Positions 16,407 to 26,587 of a stretch of DNA of 36,081 bases are shown here, piece by piece (the stretch's first letter is position 1; every line of letters begins with the position of its first letter). This DNA comes from Flavobacteriaceae bacterium (GTDB lineage: Bacteria; Bacteroidota; Bacteroidia; Flavobacteriales; Flavobacteriaceae). The stretch spans positions 1 through 36,081 of the forward strand of contig JAPORT010000093.1 in assembly GCA_026710085.1 (NCBI GenBank). Reading direction: 5' to 3'. The translations under genes and the position numbers were made by a program. Below the pieces are notes generated by a model. The model worked only from the letters and a program-made list of their open reading frames with translations. It had not been told where the DNA came from and did no database searches.

Positions 16407-19400
16407 GTGGGAAAACTAACTTTGACGCTTTTTGAACTTATAGAAATCAAAGACCTATTCAGCGGTTTTCAATCAATTGAAACTCAGAAAGAACTAAAAG
16501 AGGTGTTACAGTCTCATTCGTGTTCTCTAGTTAGAGGACTAGTTGGCTCTGGGATTACTTTTCGAATAGGAAAAGGATTTTTAGATTCACAAAGAACGGT
16601 TGTTGTCGTATGTAATGATGCAGAGCAAGCGATCTATTACCAAAATGATTTTCAAAATGTGTTGCCCGATCATGAGATTTTGTTTTTGCCTTCAAGTGGT
16701 CGTGGTGGCCAAAAGCGCGCGTCGAGCAAGCGATATGATTTATTAGAAAGGAGTGAAACGCTCCAAAGAATACAGAATAAAGAGTCCCATGTCGTACTCA
16801 TCACATACCCTGAGGCATTCATTGAAAAAGTTCTTGAAACAAAAGAAGTTCAAAACTTATCAACAACTATCGTTGTCGATCAAGAATTTGGATTCAACAG
16901 GCTCAATGAAAAGTTATTTGAAGAAGGATTTCAACAGGTGGATTTTGTGATGAACCCAGGAGAATTCGCTACAAGAGGAGGAATCATTGATGTGTTTTCG
17001 TATGCATTACCATTGCCTGTGCGCATTGAGTTTTTTGATGACTTGGTTGAAAGAATCAGCACGTTTGAAGTACAATCTCAAAGAACAATAGAGCGTCTGA
17101 ACTCATTGGATATCTTACCAGATGTATCCAAAGCTTCCATTACGTACAATCGTAAAGCATTAATGGAAATAATCCATCAAGAGTGTAATTATCTCTTTTT
17201 CGATTTTAATCAATTGTATCAGAAGACAAAAAAGTTAAAAGCTCTATCTGGATTGGATCCGTCGACGTCACCTCATGAAATCGACGAATCAATGGACATT
17301 CAGTTCCTTCAACATGAAGAATTGATGGCACAATTGGATTCTAAAAACATCATTTTGCTCCATGAGTCGAATAAATTCTCTCCTCAAAAGGTGCTTCATA
17401 TTCAGCAAACAGAGCAGCCCGATTTCAAAAAGAAATTTGAATTATTGAAAGACCATCTCATTGGGTATACAAACCAAGGAGTCAAAAACAACATTTTTTG
17501 TTCTAACCAACCTCAATTAAACAGAATTAAAGATGTTTTAGATGCCATTGGATTAGAAAATCATTATCAGGTAAAACCCTTCCCATTATATAGAGGATTC
17601 AGTGATATTGATGCTGGGATTTTATGCTATACGGAACATCAAATATTCAAACGGTATCATAGATATCGAGCTAAATGGGACAAGTCAACTCATACCGTCA
17701 TCAACTTAAAAAACCTAATTCAATTGAAATCGGGAGATTTTGTGACACATATCGATCATGGTATTGGAAAGTTTATTGGATTGAAAACAGTGGAACACAA
17801 TGGCAAAAAACAAGAAGTCATCCGGATTTTGTATGCAGAAAACGACGTGTTGGATTTGAGCATTCATTCACTTGAAAAGATTGCTCGATATAACTCAAAA
17901 GATGGAAAGCCACCAATAATCTATAAACTAGGAAGTAAAAAGTGGGAAAACCTCAAAAACAAGACACGAAAAAGAGTTAAAGAATTGGCTTTTGATTTAG
18001 TCAAGCTCTATGCCAAAAGAAATCAAAAAATTGGCAATAGTTGCTCTCCAGATTCATATTTACAAGCCGAATTAGAAGCTTCTTTTTTTTATGAAGACAC
18101 CCCAGATCAACTATCTGCTACCAAAGAAGTCAAGCAAGATATGGAGTCCGAGCGGCCTATGGATCGATTGATTTGTGGTGATGTGGGATTTGGAAAGACA
18201 GAGGTCGCAATAAGAGCCGCATTTAAAGCGGTCGATAATGGATTACAAGTTGCAGTATTAGTGCCAACAACCATACTGGCTTTCCAGCATTACAATACGT
18301 TTCAAAAGAGGTTGGAAGCATTTCCTGTCGAAATTGATTTTGTCTCTCGATTTAAAACGCAGAGAGAAAAGAATAACATTCTCGAAAAAATTTCTGATGG
18401 ATCATTAGATATCATTATTGGAACTCATGCTTTGGTCCATCCAAAAATTCAGTTCAAAAAACTTGGATTATTGATTGTTGATGAAGAACAAAAATTTGGG
18501 GTATCGGTTAAAGAAAAATTAAAGAATCTCAAGACGAATGTGGATGTATTGACCTTAACAGCCACGCCAATCCCTCGAACCCTTCAATTCAGTTTGATGT
18601 CAGCTCGAGATATTTCACTCATTAATACCCCCCCTCCCAATCGATATCCAGTAGAAACACATATCATTCAATTGGATAAAGCATTAATTCAACGAGCTAT
18701 TCGTTATGAAATGAGACGAAAGGGACGCGTATATTTTGTCAACGATCGCATTGAAAATATTGAACAAATCAAGACTTATTTACAACAATTGGTACCAGAA
18801 GCGCGTATCATCGTGGGACATGGACGGAAAAAGGGTCCCGAACTTGAACAAATCATGTTGGGATTTATTAAGGGAGAATATGATGTATTGGTTTCGACGA
18901 CGATTATTGAAAATGGATTGGACGTTCCTCAAGCCAATACGATTTTTATCAATCAAGCTCATCGATATGGATTGAGCGACCTCTACCAGATGAGAGGCAG
19001 AGTTGGTCGAAGTAATATCAAAGCATTTGCTTATTTGATTACTCCTAAAATGTCTGCTGTACCATTAGAGGCGCAAAAGCGAATAAGATCTCTGGAACAG
19101 TTTACCGAATTAGGACAAGGAATACAAGTAGCATTGAAAGATCTTGAAATTAGAGGGGCTGGCGATATTTTAGGATCAGAACAAAGTGGATTTATCAGTG
19201 AAATGGGATTCGATACCTATCATAAAATATTGAGAGAGACTATTGAAGAAATGAAAAATGAAGTCGGGTTGGATTTAAGTCAATCCGATTTAAGCAAGGC
19301 GTTCGCAAAAAACCAAGCCTTGGTTCAAATAATAACAGATATCGAGGCATTCATCCCTCAACAGTATATTAACGTGACCTCAGAACGAATCCTATACTAT

Positions 19401-19820
19401 CAAAAACTCAATCATTATGAAAATATCAAACAACTCGGCGAAATACAAGAAGAAGTTCGGGATCGTTTTGGCCCAATCCCCATAGAATTTAAATCTCTTG
19501 TGCAATTAGTTCAAGTCAAAAGAGTTGCTAAAGAACTTGGCATTGAAAGACTCATTGCTAAAAATGAAAAGAGCCGTATTTTTTTTAATCAAAACACAAT
19601 CAAATCATATTCTGATGAAGCGTTCCGTGCGTTAATTCAAGAGCTTCATCATATCGAATGTCCATTCAAAGTAGCGGATTACAATAGCAATCAAGAAGAA
19701 ACGTTTTGGATCGAAATCGGATGGATTGAAAAATTTTCACAGTTGTTTTCCGTGTTAAAACAACTCCAAAAGGCCGTTAAATACTCTTCAACTTCTGTAT
19801 CGCATCAAAAGCGTGAATAA
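16407..19820 (+). CDS. mfd: Transcription-repair coupling factor Mfd
   Basis: Mfd is an ATP-driven translocase that removes RNA polymerase stalled at lesions and recruits UvrA. The 1137 residues match the family length. An N-terminal UvrB-like module includes ATRGGIIDVFSYALPLPVRIEFFDD. The RNA-polymerase interacting domain is FVTHIDHGIGKFIGLKT (about 447-463). The helicase motifs are Walker A GDVGFGKTEVAIRAAF (about 590-605), DEEQKFG (about 693), TLTATPIPRTLQ, the translocation motif region, and GRVGRS (about 865). A C-terminal UvrA-mimic domain follows. The start taken is GTG 16407, and a TTG at 16422 is an alternative. Its last 44 bp overlap the convergent gene for the ACT-like protein. Confidence 0.97.
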   Translation: MGKLTLTLFELIEIKDLFSGFQSIETQKELKEVLQSHSCSLVRGLVGSGITFRIGKGFLDSQRTVVVVCNDAEQAIYYQNDFQNVLPDHEILFLPSSGRGGQKRASSKRYDLLERSETLQRIQNKESHVVLITYPEAFIEKVLETKEVQNLSTTIVVDQEFGFNRLNEKLFEEGFQQVDFVMNPGEFATRGGIIDVFSYALPLPVRIEFFDDLVERISTFEVQSQRTIERLNSLDILPDVSKASITYNRKALMEIIHQECNYLFFDFNQLYQKTKKLKALSGLDPSTSPHEIDESMDIQFLQHEELMAQLDSKNIILLHESNKFSPQKVLHIQQTEQPDFKKKFELLKDHLIGYTNQGVKNNIFCSNQPQLNRIKDVLDAIGLENHYQVKPFPLYRGFSDIDAGILCYTEHQIFKRYHRYRAKWDKSTHTVINLKNLIQLKSGDFVTHIDHGIGKFIGLKTVEHNGKKQEVIRILYAENDVLDLSIHSLEKIARYNSKDGKPPIIYKLGSKKWENLKNKTRKRVKELAFDLVKLYAKRNQKIGNSCSPDSYLQAELEASFFYEDTPDQLSATKEVKQDMESERPMDRLICGDVGFGKTEVAIRAAFKAVDNGLQVAVLVPTTILAFQHYNTFQKRLEAFPVEIDFVSRFKTQREKNNILEKISDGSLDIIIGTHALVHPKIQFKKLGLLIVDEEQKFGVSVKEKLKNLKTNVDVLTLTATPIPRTLQFSLMSARDISLINTPPPNRYPVETHIIQLDKALIQRAIRYEMRRKGRVYFVNDRIENIEQIKTYLQQLVPEARIIVGHGRKKGPELEQIMLGFIKGEYDVLVSTTIIENGLDVPQANTIFINQAHRYGLSDLYQMRGRVGRSNIKAFAYLITPKMSAVPLEAQKRIRSLEQFTELGQGIQVALKDLEIRGAGDILGSEQSGFISEMGFDTYHKILRETIEEMKNEVGLDLSQSDLSKAFAKNQALVQIITDIEAFIPQQYINVTSERILYYQKLNHYENIKQLGEIQEEVRDRFGPIPIEFKSLVQLVQVKRVAKELGIERLIAKNEKSRIFFNQNTIKSYSDEAFRALIQELHHIECPFKVADYNSNQEETFWIEIGWIEKFSQLFSVLKQLQKAVKYSSTSVSHQKRE

Positions 19821-20442
19821 CGGATCGATCATTAACAAGTAAAGTGACTTCATTAGACGTTGAAATCACTTCCACAACATTGATGTTTTGCCAAGAAAGT
19901 CTTTGGAAAAAAAAATAATAGATTCCTGGAATCGAAACATTTTCTTTCGGTAATTTGATGGTGATTGCGGATAATTTAGATTGTTTGAAGTAAAGGGTTT
20001 CCGATTGAAAAAGGCCATCCACTAATCCTGAAATGTTTTGACTGACAATAATGTTGGATTCTGCAACACCTCTAGATGAGGCATAAAACACATCTTCTGA
20101 TTTTTCTATTTGCATCAAGAGTTGAGCTTGTTTTTTTAAAAGAGTCTCGGATAATTTGAAATTATAGTCCACTAAGGAACTACGCACATTAATTTCTCCA
20201 ATGTTTCGAAGGGTTTTAACGATTTGATGCGTAGAAGTAAATTCAAGTGTATCTGAAATCCTTTTTAAAGCCATGACCAAAGCGCCCTTTTGGACTTGTT
20301 TCCCCATTTTTTTTTCAATATCTGGCTTAATCACTCGAGCTAATGCTGTTAAGTTGATGATTCCCTGATCTAAAGCAGTCGAAAGAAATGGTTTTTGTTT
20401 GATGTATTCAGTGACGGCAAATGAAATGGTAGGTAGTGTCAT
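19777..20442 (-). CDS. Conserved ACT-domain-like protein
   Basis: This 221-residue cytoplasmic protein starts at ATG 20442. The N-terminal part reads VTEYIKQKPFLSTALDQGII and LTALARVIKPDIEKKMGKQV, a pattern I associate with a conserved Bacteroidota hypothetical family. The last third (LSAITIKLPKENVSIPGIYY ... VVEVISTSNEVTLLVNDRSV) has the beta-alpha-beta pattern of an ACT-like small-molecule sensor, similar to the regulatory part of aspartate kinases. There is no kinase domain. It may bind an amino acid and regulate a partner, which is inference. Its 3' end overlaps that of mfd by 44 bp in convergent orientation. Its 5' side shares an AT-rich divergent region with metG. Confidence 0.7.
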   Translation of the reverse strand: MTLPTISFAVTEYIKQKPFLSTALDQGIINLTALARVIKPDIEKKMGKQVQKGALVMALKRISDTLEFTSTHQIVKTLRNIGEINVRSSLVDYNFKLSETLLKKQAQLLMQIEKSEDVFYASSRGVAESNIIVSQNISGLVDGLFQSETLYFKQSKLSAITIKLPKENVSIPGIYYFFFQRLSWQNINVVEVISTSNEVTLLVNDRSVIHAFDAIQKLKSI

Positions 20443-20683
20443 TATAAAACAAAGTTTTTGTTATAAAAACAACAACAAATTTATAAAATCAGCGTATCAT
20501 TTAAAAATCAAAACAATTATAAGTCGTTACAATCTCGATTTTCTTTTGAATCACTATGATGTATGTTATTATCATATAAGAAAGTTATAGAAATATAAGT
20601 TTGCTATATATTATAGGAATGATAGTACGCAAATAAACAAAACCGCAACATAAGAAGGAGATTTAAATACTTTTGACTCCCTA
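20443..20683. promoter_or_regulatory. Divergent AT-rich promoter region, ACT-like gene / metG
   Basis: This very AT-rich spacer serves two divergent genes. It holds a stem GTTTTT/AAAAAC (20454-20459 and 20465-20470), which gives two imperfect direct copies of TTATAAAA(A)CAA. A purine-rich AAGAAGGAG at 20651-20659 resembles a Shine-Dalgarno sequence but lies about 24 bases from the metG ATG, too far to act on it directly. No alternative in-frame start lies between. I could not identify promoter boxes or a T-box-like structure. Confidence 0.4.
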
Positions 20684-22738
20684 ATGAAACCAAAGAGATA
20701 TACCGTGACGGCGGCTTTGCCCTATACGAATGGTCCTATTCATATTGGGCATTTGGCTGGAGTTTATATTCCGGCGGATATTTATTGTCGCTATTTGCGA
20801 GCCAGGAACCGTGATGTGATTTATATCTGTGGAAGTGATGAACATGGTGTGGCGATTTCAATGAAAGCGAGACAGGAAGGAATCACGCCGAAGGAATTAA
20901 TAGATAAGTATCACCAGATGATTGAAACATCATTTCAAGAATTTGGCATTTCATTCGACAATTACTCGAGAACCTCTCGCAATATTCATCATCGAACAAC
21001 TCAAGAAATTTTTCTTGAACTCTATCGTCAGGGGGTCTTTGTCGAAAAAGAATCGACACAGTTGTATGATCCAAAGGAAAATCAATTTTTAGCGGATCGA
21101 TATGTTGTTGGTACGTGTCCAATCTGTGGACATGATGAGGCATATGGAGATCAATGTGAAAAATGTGGCAGCTCTCTCAATGTGATGGATTTAATCAATC
21201 CCAAATCCACGATTTCAGATGCCCGACCAATCCCTAAAAAAACAAAACATTGGTATTTGCCTCTAGAAAAACATGAAGAGTTCATCAAATCATGGATATT
21301 AAAAAAACACAAAGACGATTGGAAACCCAATGTGTATGGTCAAGTCAAATCATGGGTTGACCAAGGATTGAATCCAAGAGCTATTACTAGAGATTTAGAT
21401 TGGGGGGTTCAAGTCCCAATCAAAGGATATGAGGATAAAGTATTTTATGTGTGGTTTGATGCTCCCATTGGCTATATATCGTCTACCAAAGAATGGGCAC
21501 AACAAAAGGGGGTTGATTGGCGGCCTTACTGGCAAGATCAAGAAACAGAATTATATCATTTTATTGGAAAAGATAATATCGTTTTTCATTGCATCATTTT
21601 TCCAATGATTTTGAATCAAACAGAAAATTACATTATCCCCAAAAATGTTCCAGCGAATGAATTTTTAAATCTAGAGGGTAAAAAATTATCGACATCGAAA
21701 AATTGGGCTGTTTGGTTGCACGAATATCTGGAAGATTTTCCAGGAAAGCAAGACGTCTTACGCTATGTATTGACTGCTACAGCCCCAGAAACTAGTGATA
21801 GCGACTTTACTTGGAGCGACTTTCAGGCAAGAAATAATCATGAGCTCGTTGCCAACTTGGGAAATTTTGTCAACCGAACGCTTGTTTTAATGGATAAATA
21901 TTTCAATCGAGAGGTTCCCCAAAGGGGAGAATTAAATTCCCAAGATGTTGACTTTTTATCAAATATTCAAAAAGCACCGGAGAAAATCTCAAGACATATC
22001 GAAAAATTCAGATTTCGAGATGCTATTGGAGAGTTTATGGATCTTTCTCGTAGTGGTAACAAATATTTGGCAGAACAAGAACCATGGAAAATCATCAAAA
22101 CGGACAAACAAAGGGTTGGAACCATATTGATTTTGTGTTTGCAATTAGTATCTTCATTGAGTGTTTTGGGATTGCCATTGTTACCATTTACCTCAAAAAA
22201 AATTGAAAAATTATTGAATAAAGATGGTAAAATGCCCTCATGGGATGATATTAAAGCGAATCATCTTCTATTTGAAGAAGGCCATGTAATCAGTAAACCG
22301 GAGCGTCTTTTTGATAAAATTGAAAATAAAGAAATTCAATATCAACTTGATAAATTAAAAAATACAGATACCATGAATGATGCGCCAAATAATTTTCCTT
22401 TAAAAAAGCCAGATGTTCCATATGAAGACTTTTCGGCTTTAGATTTGAGAGTGGCCACCATTTTAGAAGCTGAAAAGGTTCCAAAAACCGATAAATTGAT
22501 TAAGGTATGTCTAGATGATGGGGATCAAACGAGAATCGTTGTTTCAGGGATATCTCCTCATTATCAAACTGAAGAACTAGTGGGGAAACAAGTGATTTTA
22601 CTAGCCAATTTAGAATCAAGAAAATTACGTGGCGTTCAGAGTCGTGGAATGTTACTACTGGCTGAGAATAAAAAGGGAGTTCCTATTTTTATCCAACCGG
22701 AAAACTCAGATTCAATCAATGGTCAAAAAATAGGATGA
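20684..22738 (+). CDS. metG: Methionyl-tRNA synthetase with C-terminal tRNA-binding domain
   Basis: MetRS charges tRNA-Met and initiator tRNA. The 684 residues comprise a class I catalytic core with the HIGH box (HIGH at residues 20-23), a zinc knuckle CPICGHDEAYGDQCEKCG (about 146-163), and a KMSKS loop reading KKLSTSKNW (about 332). The anticodon-binding helical region follows. From about residue 586 there is an appended EMAPII/Trbp-type OB domain (DFSALDLRVATILEAEKVPK ... SRKLRGVQSRGMLLLAE) that dimerises and binds tRNA nonspecifically. All expected motifs are present, so the gene is intact. It converges with the broken restriction gene, with about 10 bp between stops. Confidence 0.97.
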   Translation: MKPKRYTVTAALPYTNGPIHIGHLAGVYIPADIYCRYLRARNRDVIYICGSDEHGVAISMKARQEGITPKELIDKYHQMIETSFQEFGISFDNYSRTSRNIHHRTTQEIFLELYRQGVFVEKESTQLYDPKENQFLADRYVVGTCPICGHDEAYGDQCEKCGSSLNVMDLINPKSTISDARPIPKKTKHWYLPLEKHEEFIKSWILKKHKDDWKPNVYGQVKSWVDQGLNPRAITRDLDWGVQVPIKGYEDKVFYVWFDAPIGYISSTKEWAQQKGVDWRPYWQDQETELYHFIGKDNIVFHCIIFPMILNQTENYIIPKNVPANEFLNLEGKKLSTSKNWAVWLHEYLEDFPGKQDVLRYVLTATAPETSDSDFTWSDFQARNNHELVANLGNFVNRTLVLMDKYFNREVPQRGELNSQDVDFLSNIQKAPEKISRHIEKFRFRDAIGEFMDLSRSGNKYLAEQEPWKIIKTDKQRVGTILILCLQLVSSLSVLGLPLLPFTSKKIEKLLNKDGKMPSWDDIKANHLLFEEGHVISKPERLFDKIENKEIQYQLDKLKNTDTMNDAPNNFPLKKPDVPYEDFSALDLRVATILEAEKVPKTDKLIKVCLDDGDQTRIVVSGISPHYQTEELVGKQVILLANLESRKLRGVQSRGMLLLAENKKGVPIFIQPENSDSINGQKIG

Positions 22739-22747
22739 TTGATTGTT

Positions 22748-23805
22748 TTAACGGTTGGTATACCGGATTGATAAATACAAAGCATCTCTAAGATTTAGAT
22801 GGGATAAAGATTTTTTTAGGATAGATAAAATATCCCTTGCGGATCTATGTGCTTCAATGTAATACCCATGACCTATACTTCGAGAATCTCTATATCTTCT
22901 CCGAGTAGAAATCCTTCTCGAATGTAATTGAGAAATCCCTCCGACATCTCTATCAAGCAACTTTTTCATCAAGTACTCAAGAACATCCCGCCAATTGGTA
23001 ATATCTTCTCTTTGATTTTCAAAAATTATATATTCAGGTCTGATATAACTGAGTACCGTGATATCAAAAATGTTTATGGGTTCTCTTGGAGGATCTGGCA
23101 CTGGCTCAGGAGGGATAGGGTTTGGGGGTAAAGGAGGTTGCAGAGATTCTATTTTTTGAAAAGCAACAGACAAGGATTCTTTGACAAGTTTTTGAATCGC
23201 CTCTCGGCTGGTTTTAAATACAGTTTTTGTAACAAATGCAACAAACGACTCATCTGGATTTGTTTTTTGCTTTTCGAGATAAGAAACAATCTCTTTTTCT
23301 CTATAAAGTTTGTATGCTCTCTCACGTAATTTTTCTGCATTATACCGCTCTCTTGAAAATTGTTCTAAAATTGAAACCAAACTCCAATCAAACTGACTTA
23401 TCTTAAATGTCAGAAAAGGGTCTTTATCTAAGGAGTTTTCATTAAGCAAATCTGTATAAAATCGATACTCATCTCCATTTGTTAAAATGGCAAAATTGAC
23501 TTCAATATTGTTATTGAAATAACGTTTTAGTTGGTTGTAGTGGCGATCTAAATTTTCACCTAATCTTTTTCTTCAACAAAGATGATGAGCCTCTCTTCCT
23601 TTAGGATGGCATAATCTACTTTTCCTGCATTTCTATCGTATGGATCAGCTAAATACTGTGGATGGACTAACTCATGGTTTCGAACATTATAACCTAAACC
23701 ATTCAAGAAAGGTTCTACTAACCAAGCTTCGGTGTTTCGTTCCTCTAAATCTTTGGGAAGTTCATCCAACTTCTTTTCAAGTTTTGTAATCAGTTCCTGT
23801 AACAT
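22748..23805 (-). pseudogene. HsdR_N-like restriction nuclease broken by a single-base frameshift
   Basis: Two frames read as one protein of about 353 residues. The first (ATG 23805) gives MLQELITKLEKKLDELPKDL, then AGKVDYAILKEERLIIFVEEK, the D...ExK nuclease core of type I restriction R-subunit N-terminal domains. It stops just after a run of five A on the coding strand (window 23566-23570). One more A would restore VEEKRLGENLDRHYNQLKRY and the long open frame to 22748. The second part contains a long helical region, a proline-rich linker (PPLPPNPIPPEPVPDPP), and a basic C-terminal domain with Ser/Arg stretches (SRRISTRRRYRDSRS). There is no helicase, so this is a stand-alone HsdR_N-type protein rather than a full HsdR. 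The lesion may be real decay, phase variation or a sequencing error. Confidence 0.75.
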
Positions 23806-23938
23806 TATGAGTTGATTTAATATGGAAGTCTACAAAATAAAAGAATTTATGCGAAAAAATGAAACGGTAAAACGTGTTCAGTAATTATTGTAATTTATTG
23901 AGCACATCAGAGAATAGAAAGTAGCATAATCCAATATC

Positions 23939-24430
23939 CTAATCTTTAAGGGGAATGTTTTTATGCTTCCAACTTCTACTATTGAGTTTGTAAGCTCCAA
24001 CCAATACATCACGTAAACTAATTTGACCGACCAGTCGGCCTCTCTTGTCTAAAACAGGAAAACGATGTAATTTGGTGTTGTAAAAAAGGGATGCCGCATC
24101 AAAAATGGTTTGATCATCTTGAATGGTGATAACGGTTTTGCTCATCAATAGTTCGACTTTTCGATTGATAAAAGGGATATTGAAATAACGCGAATCCGAA
24201 ATCTGTTTCATGCAATCAGCATCTGAAATAATACCAACAATCTTTCCAGAGCGATCAACGACAGGACCTCCAGATATTTTATGCTTGATAAAAGCTCGAA
24301 TGACATCCTGAAGTTTTTGTTCCGGAGAAAATGTGACCAAATTTCGAGCCATTAAGTCAGAAACCAAAGTCTTGTTTTGCTCTATCTTTTTTTTTCGTAT
24401 TTGTACTCCTTGAAAACTCTTGATTGCCAT
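23939..24430 (-). CDS. CBS-domain pair protein
   Basis: This 163-residue cytoplasmic protein consists almost wholly of two CBS motifs: VSDLMARNLVTFSPEQKLQD ... GGPVVDRSGKIVGIISDADCM (about 23-76) and VELLMSKTVITIQDDQTIFD ... RFPVLDKRGRLVGQISLRDVL (about 92-144). CBS pairs bind adenosyl ligands (AMP, ATP, SAM) and usually regulate a partner. No catalytic domain is attached, so the target is unknown. A basic N-terminus (QIRKKKIEQNK) and basic tail flank the pair. It is intact between two decayed restriction-modification genes and seems unrelated to them in function. Confidence 0.88.
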   Translation of the reverse strand: MAIKSFQGVQIRKKKIEQNKTLVSDLMARNLVTFSPEQKLQDVIRAFIKHKISGGPVVDRSGKIVGIISDADCMKQISDSRYFNIPFINRKVELLMSKTVITIQDDQTIFDAASLFYNTKLHRFPVLDKRGRLVGQISLRDVLVGAYKLNSRSWKHKNIPLKD

Positions 24431-24558
24431 ATGAATGTTTTAAGATTAGGAACTTACCAAAGTAATAAATATTTTGCAATGCCATGTCTTTGGAAAGCTG
24501 AAATTAACAAATTGCCATGTTCAACTCGCTAGTGCAACATGAGTCCATGTTGATGTTA

Positions 24559-26109
24559 TCATTTTTCCAAATGGATCTGATTCCATTTTTTTTTAAGGAT
24601 TTTTGCAATTTCTTTGGATAGAACGCCTCCTTTGATTAATCTTTTCCACAAATCGTTCATGGTATCGGATCCTTTGGTCGAATTGCAATGCCCGCACAAT
24701 AATTGTAGGTTTTGAAGGTCATCACCACCGACATCTCTACGAATGATATGATCAACATGCATGTCTTTTGCCCTGTAGTGATTTCCACAACCTGGACAGT
24801 CTCCTCTCTGCTTACCATATAATTTATCTAAATTTTCTTACAACCGATAAGACCGCTTGGTTGAAGTTGATTCACTGCTGTAAGGTGTTGCAAACCGGTT
24901 GTATTTCTTTTTCTTGATAACATTTGGTTTGACCCCTTAGCTCGAGACTCAATATCGGTTTGACGACGCCTTCAAGTCTATAATTAGTAATGGTTTCCAC
25001 TTCTTCGCAGATGTCAATTCCTATCCATTGACGGTTTTCAAGCTCAGCAGCAACACACGCTGTGGCACAGCCGCAAAAAGGATCCAGCACTAAATCACCA
25101 GGATTGGAAGACCTTTGATTAACGGTCGTAATAACTCCAAAGATTTTTGTGTTGCCCATCCAGTGAATTCATCAACTTGTGGTCTACCCTTTTTGTTATA
25201 ATTGGTAAAACCGATTGGTTCAAGAATCAAATTTTGTGGTAGATGGCCACGATCAGCTTTTTAATCCGGGCCATTTTCTTCTTCCTTTAGGAAGTATAAT
25301 CATTTTCGCATCATACAAAGCATCCAAGCGTTTATGAACAGAATTTATCTGAAGGTAGTTTGGAATAATTTTTGAATCAATCCATTTTGCGTAATCTCCA
25401 GTTAATGGCACTGACCAACTTCGTCCTTTATCTGTGGGGCTAAACCCACGCCAAGGCTTTCCTGACTCTCCTTTTGAAACTTCCGGCCCAGTCAAATCTC
25501 CAATTCTATATCGACCTCTATAGTCATCTTTTTTGTATTTCCTATTTATTTCATCTGGAGTCAGTTCCGTTGCAATTCTTTCCGGTTTCCAAGTGTAATA
25601 ATCCCCATTGGCATAAAATAGAATGGTATCTGTGATTCTTCCAAATCGCTTTGCGTCATTGTGAGAAGTAAATTGTCGTCAAGTAATCGAAGTTTTAAAA
25701 TTGTTATAACCAAAAACCGCATCCATATGTAGCCGCAAATACGAGTTTGCAGTATCATCACAATGTAGATAGATGCTCCCACTAGGTTTTAAAACTCGTT
25801 GCAATTCGATTAACCGAATTCTCATCATGGTAAGATATGCAGCGGTACCGTCTCCTTGGGTTATTCTACTAGCTTCAATGATTTGAGATAGAGCAATATT
25901 TTTTCGATCTATTTCTCCAAGCCACTCCGTTTTTAAAGAATTCCATTTCCAAGTATCTGTAAACGTTTGTTTTTCTGCTTGGGTAGCAATGCCCCTGCAT
26001 ATTGTTTTTTGGAATTAAAAGGAGGGTCTAAATAGATAAGATCAACGAAATCATCTTCAAAACTTCTTAATACATCAATATTGTCAGAAATGTGTAAATC
26101 GCTATGCAT
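24559..26109 (-). pseudogene. Broken DNA adenine methyltransferase-HNH endonuclease fusion
   Basis: Reading leftward from ATG 26109, the sequence is a beta-type N6-adenine/N4-cytosine methyltransferase: LRSFEDDFVDLIYLDPPFNS carries the catalytic DPPF. A central region has TSHNDAKRFGRITDTILFYA, and GDLVLDPFCGCATACVAAEL is the SAM-binding motif. The distal part is an HNH nuclease with zinc cysteines (GDCPGCGNHY, LLCGHCNSTKG) and the core HVDHIIRRDVGGDDLQNLQ. MTase-HNH fusions of this order are known. Lesions: a one-base shift at the CCCC run 25992-25995, a TGA at 25679-25681 where a Trp is expected, frameshifts near 25258 and 25110, and an in-frame TAA just before ENLDKLYGKQ at about 24840. With at least four lesions this is a true pseudogene, not an artefact. 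Confidence 0.9.
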
Positions 26110-26376
26110 CAATTGTCATTCGATTGAGAACAACTCTCCAAGTTCTAAAAACAGGAAAGCTAAAATTAATTGATTTGAAGCTTTCAGCACGTTCACAAGA
26201 TCCCAACATAGTCTTTGTGAATGGATTCACCTGATTTCCTCTATCTTGAGATACCTAAAAGATGGAAGCAATAATGGCTCGACTTGAACTTTCAAGTAGA
26301 AAATGAGGCAGATACGAAGCGAATAATGGATTAGAAACATTAGGGAATACAACAAAAAAAGTAAATTTGCCAACAG
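26110..26376. other. Non-coding spacer before tRNA-Gln
   Basis: This 267-bp spacer has no supported gene on either strand. It separates the start of the methyltransferase pseudogene from the tRNA. I looked for a duplicated tRNA 3' end (an attachment site of an integrated element) and saw none here. Confidence 0.4.
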
Positions 26377-26449
26377 TGGCCCATGGTGTAACTGGCAACA
26401 CGTCTGATTTTGGTTCAGAAGAGTCTAGGTTCGATCCCTAGTGGGCCAA
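26377..26449 (+). tRNA. tRNA-Gln (anticodon TTG)
   Basis: A complete 73-base cloverleaf is present. The acceptor stem is TGGCCCA/TGGGCCA (26377-26383 with 26442-26448), with the U-A first pair typical of glutamine tRNA. The D arm is GTGT/ACAC, the anticodon stem TCTGA/TCAGA, and the 7-base loop TTTTGGT gives anticodon TTG (26410-26412) for CAA codons. The T arm is CTAGG/CCTAG with loop TTCGATC. CCA is not encoded (AC then TA follows). Confidence 0.96.
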
Positions 26450-26587
26450 CTAGTTTTCATAGATAGCCCTCTTTTAAAGCGTTTTAGAAGTTCCTGAAAT
26501 AATTTTCGTTTTTATTCATAGAGAGACATTCTTGACTTAATTTTGCCCGTCTTTTGACCTCGATGAGTTGGTATTAAATAGTCAAAC

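Noticed and set aside
26110-26460. Integration site (att duplication) at tRNA-Gln
   Set aside because: No duplicate of the tRNA 3' end was found on either side by eye, and no integrase gene is present.
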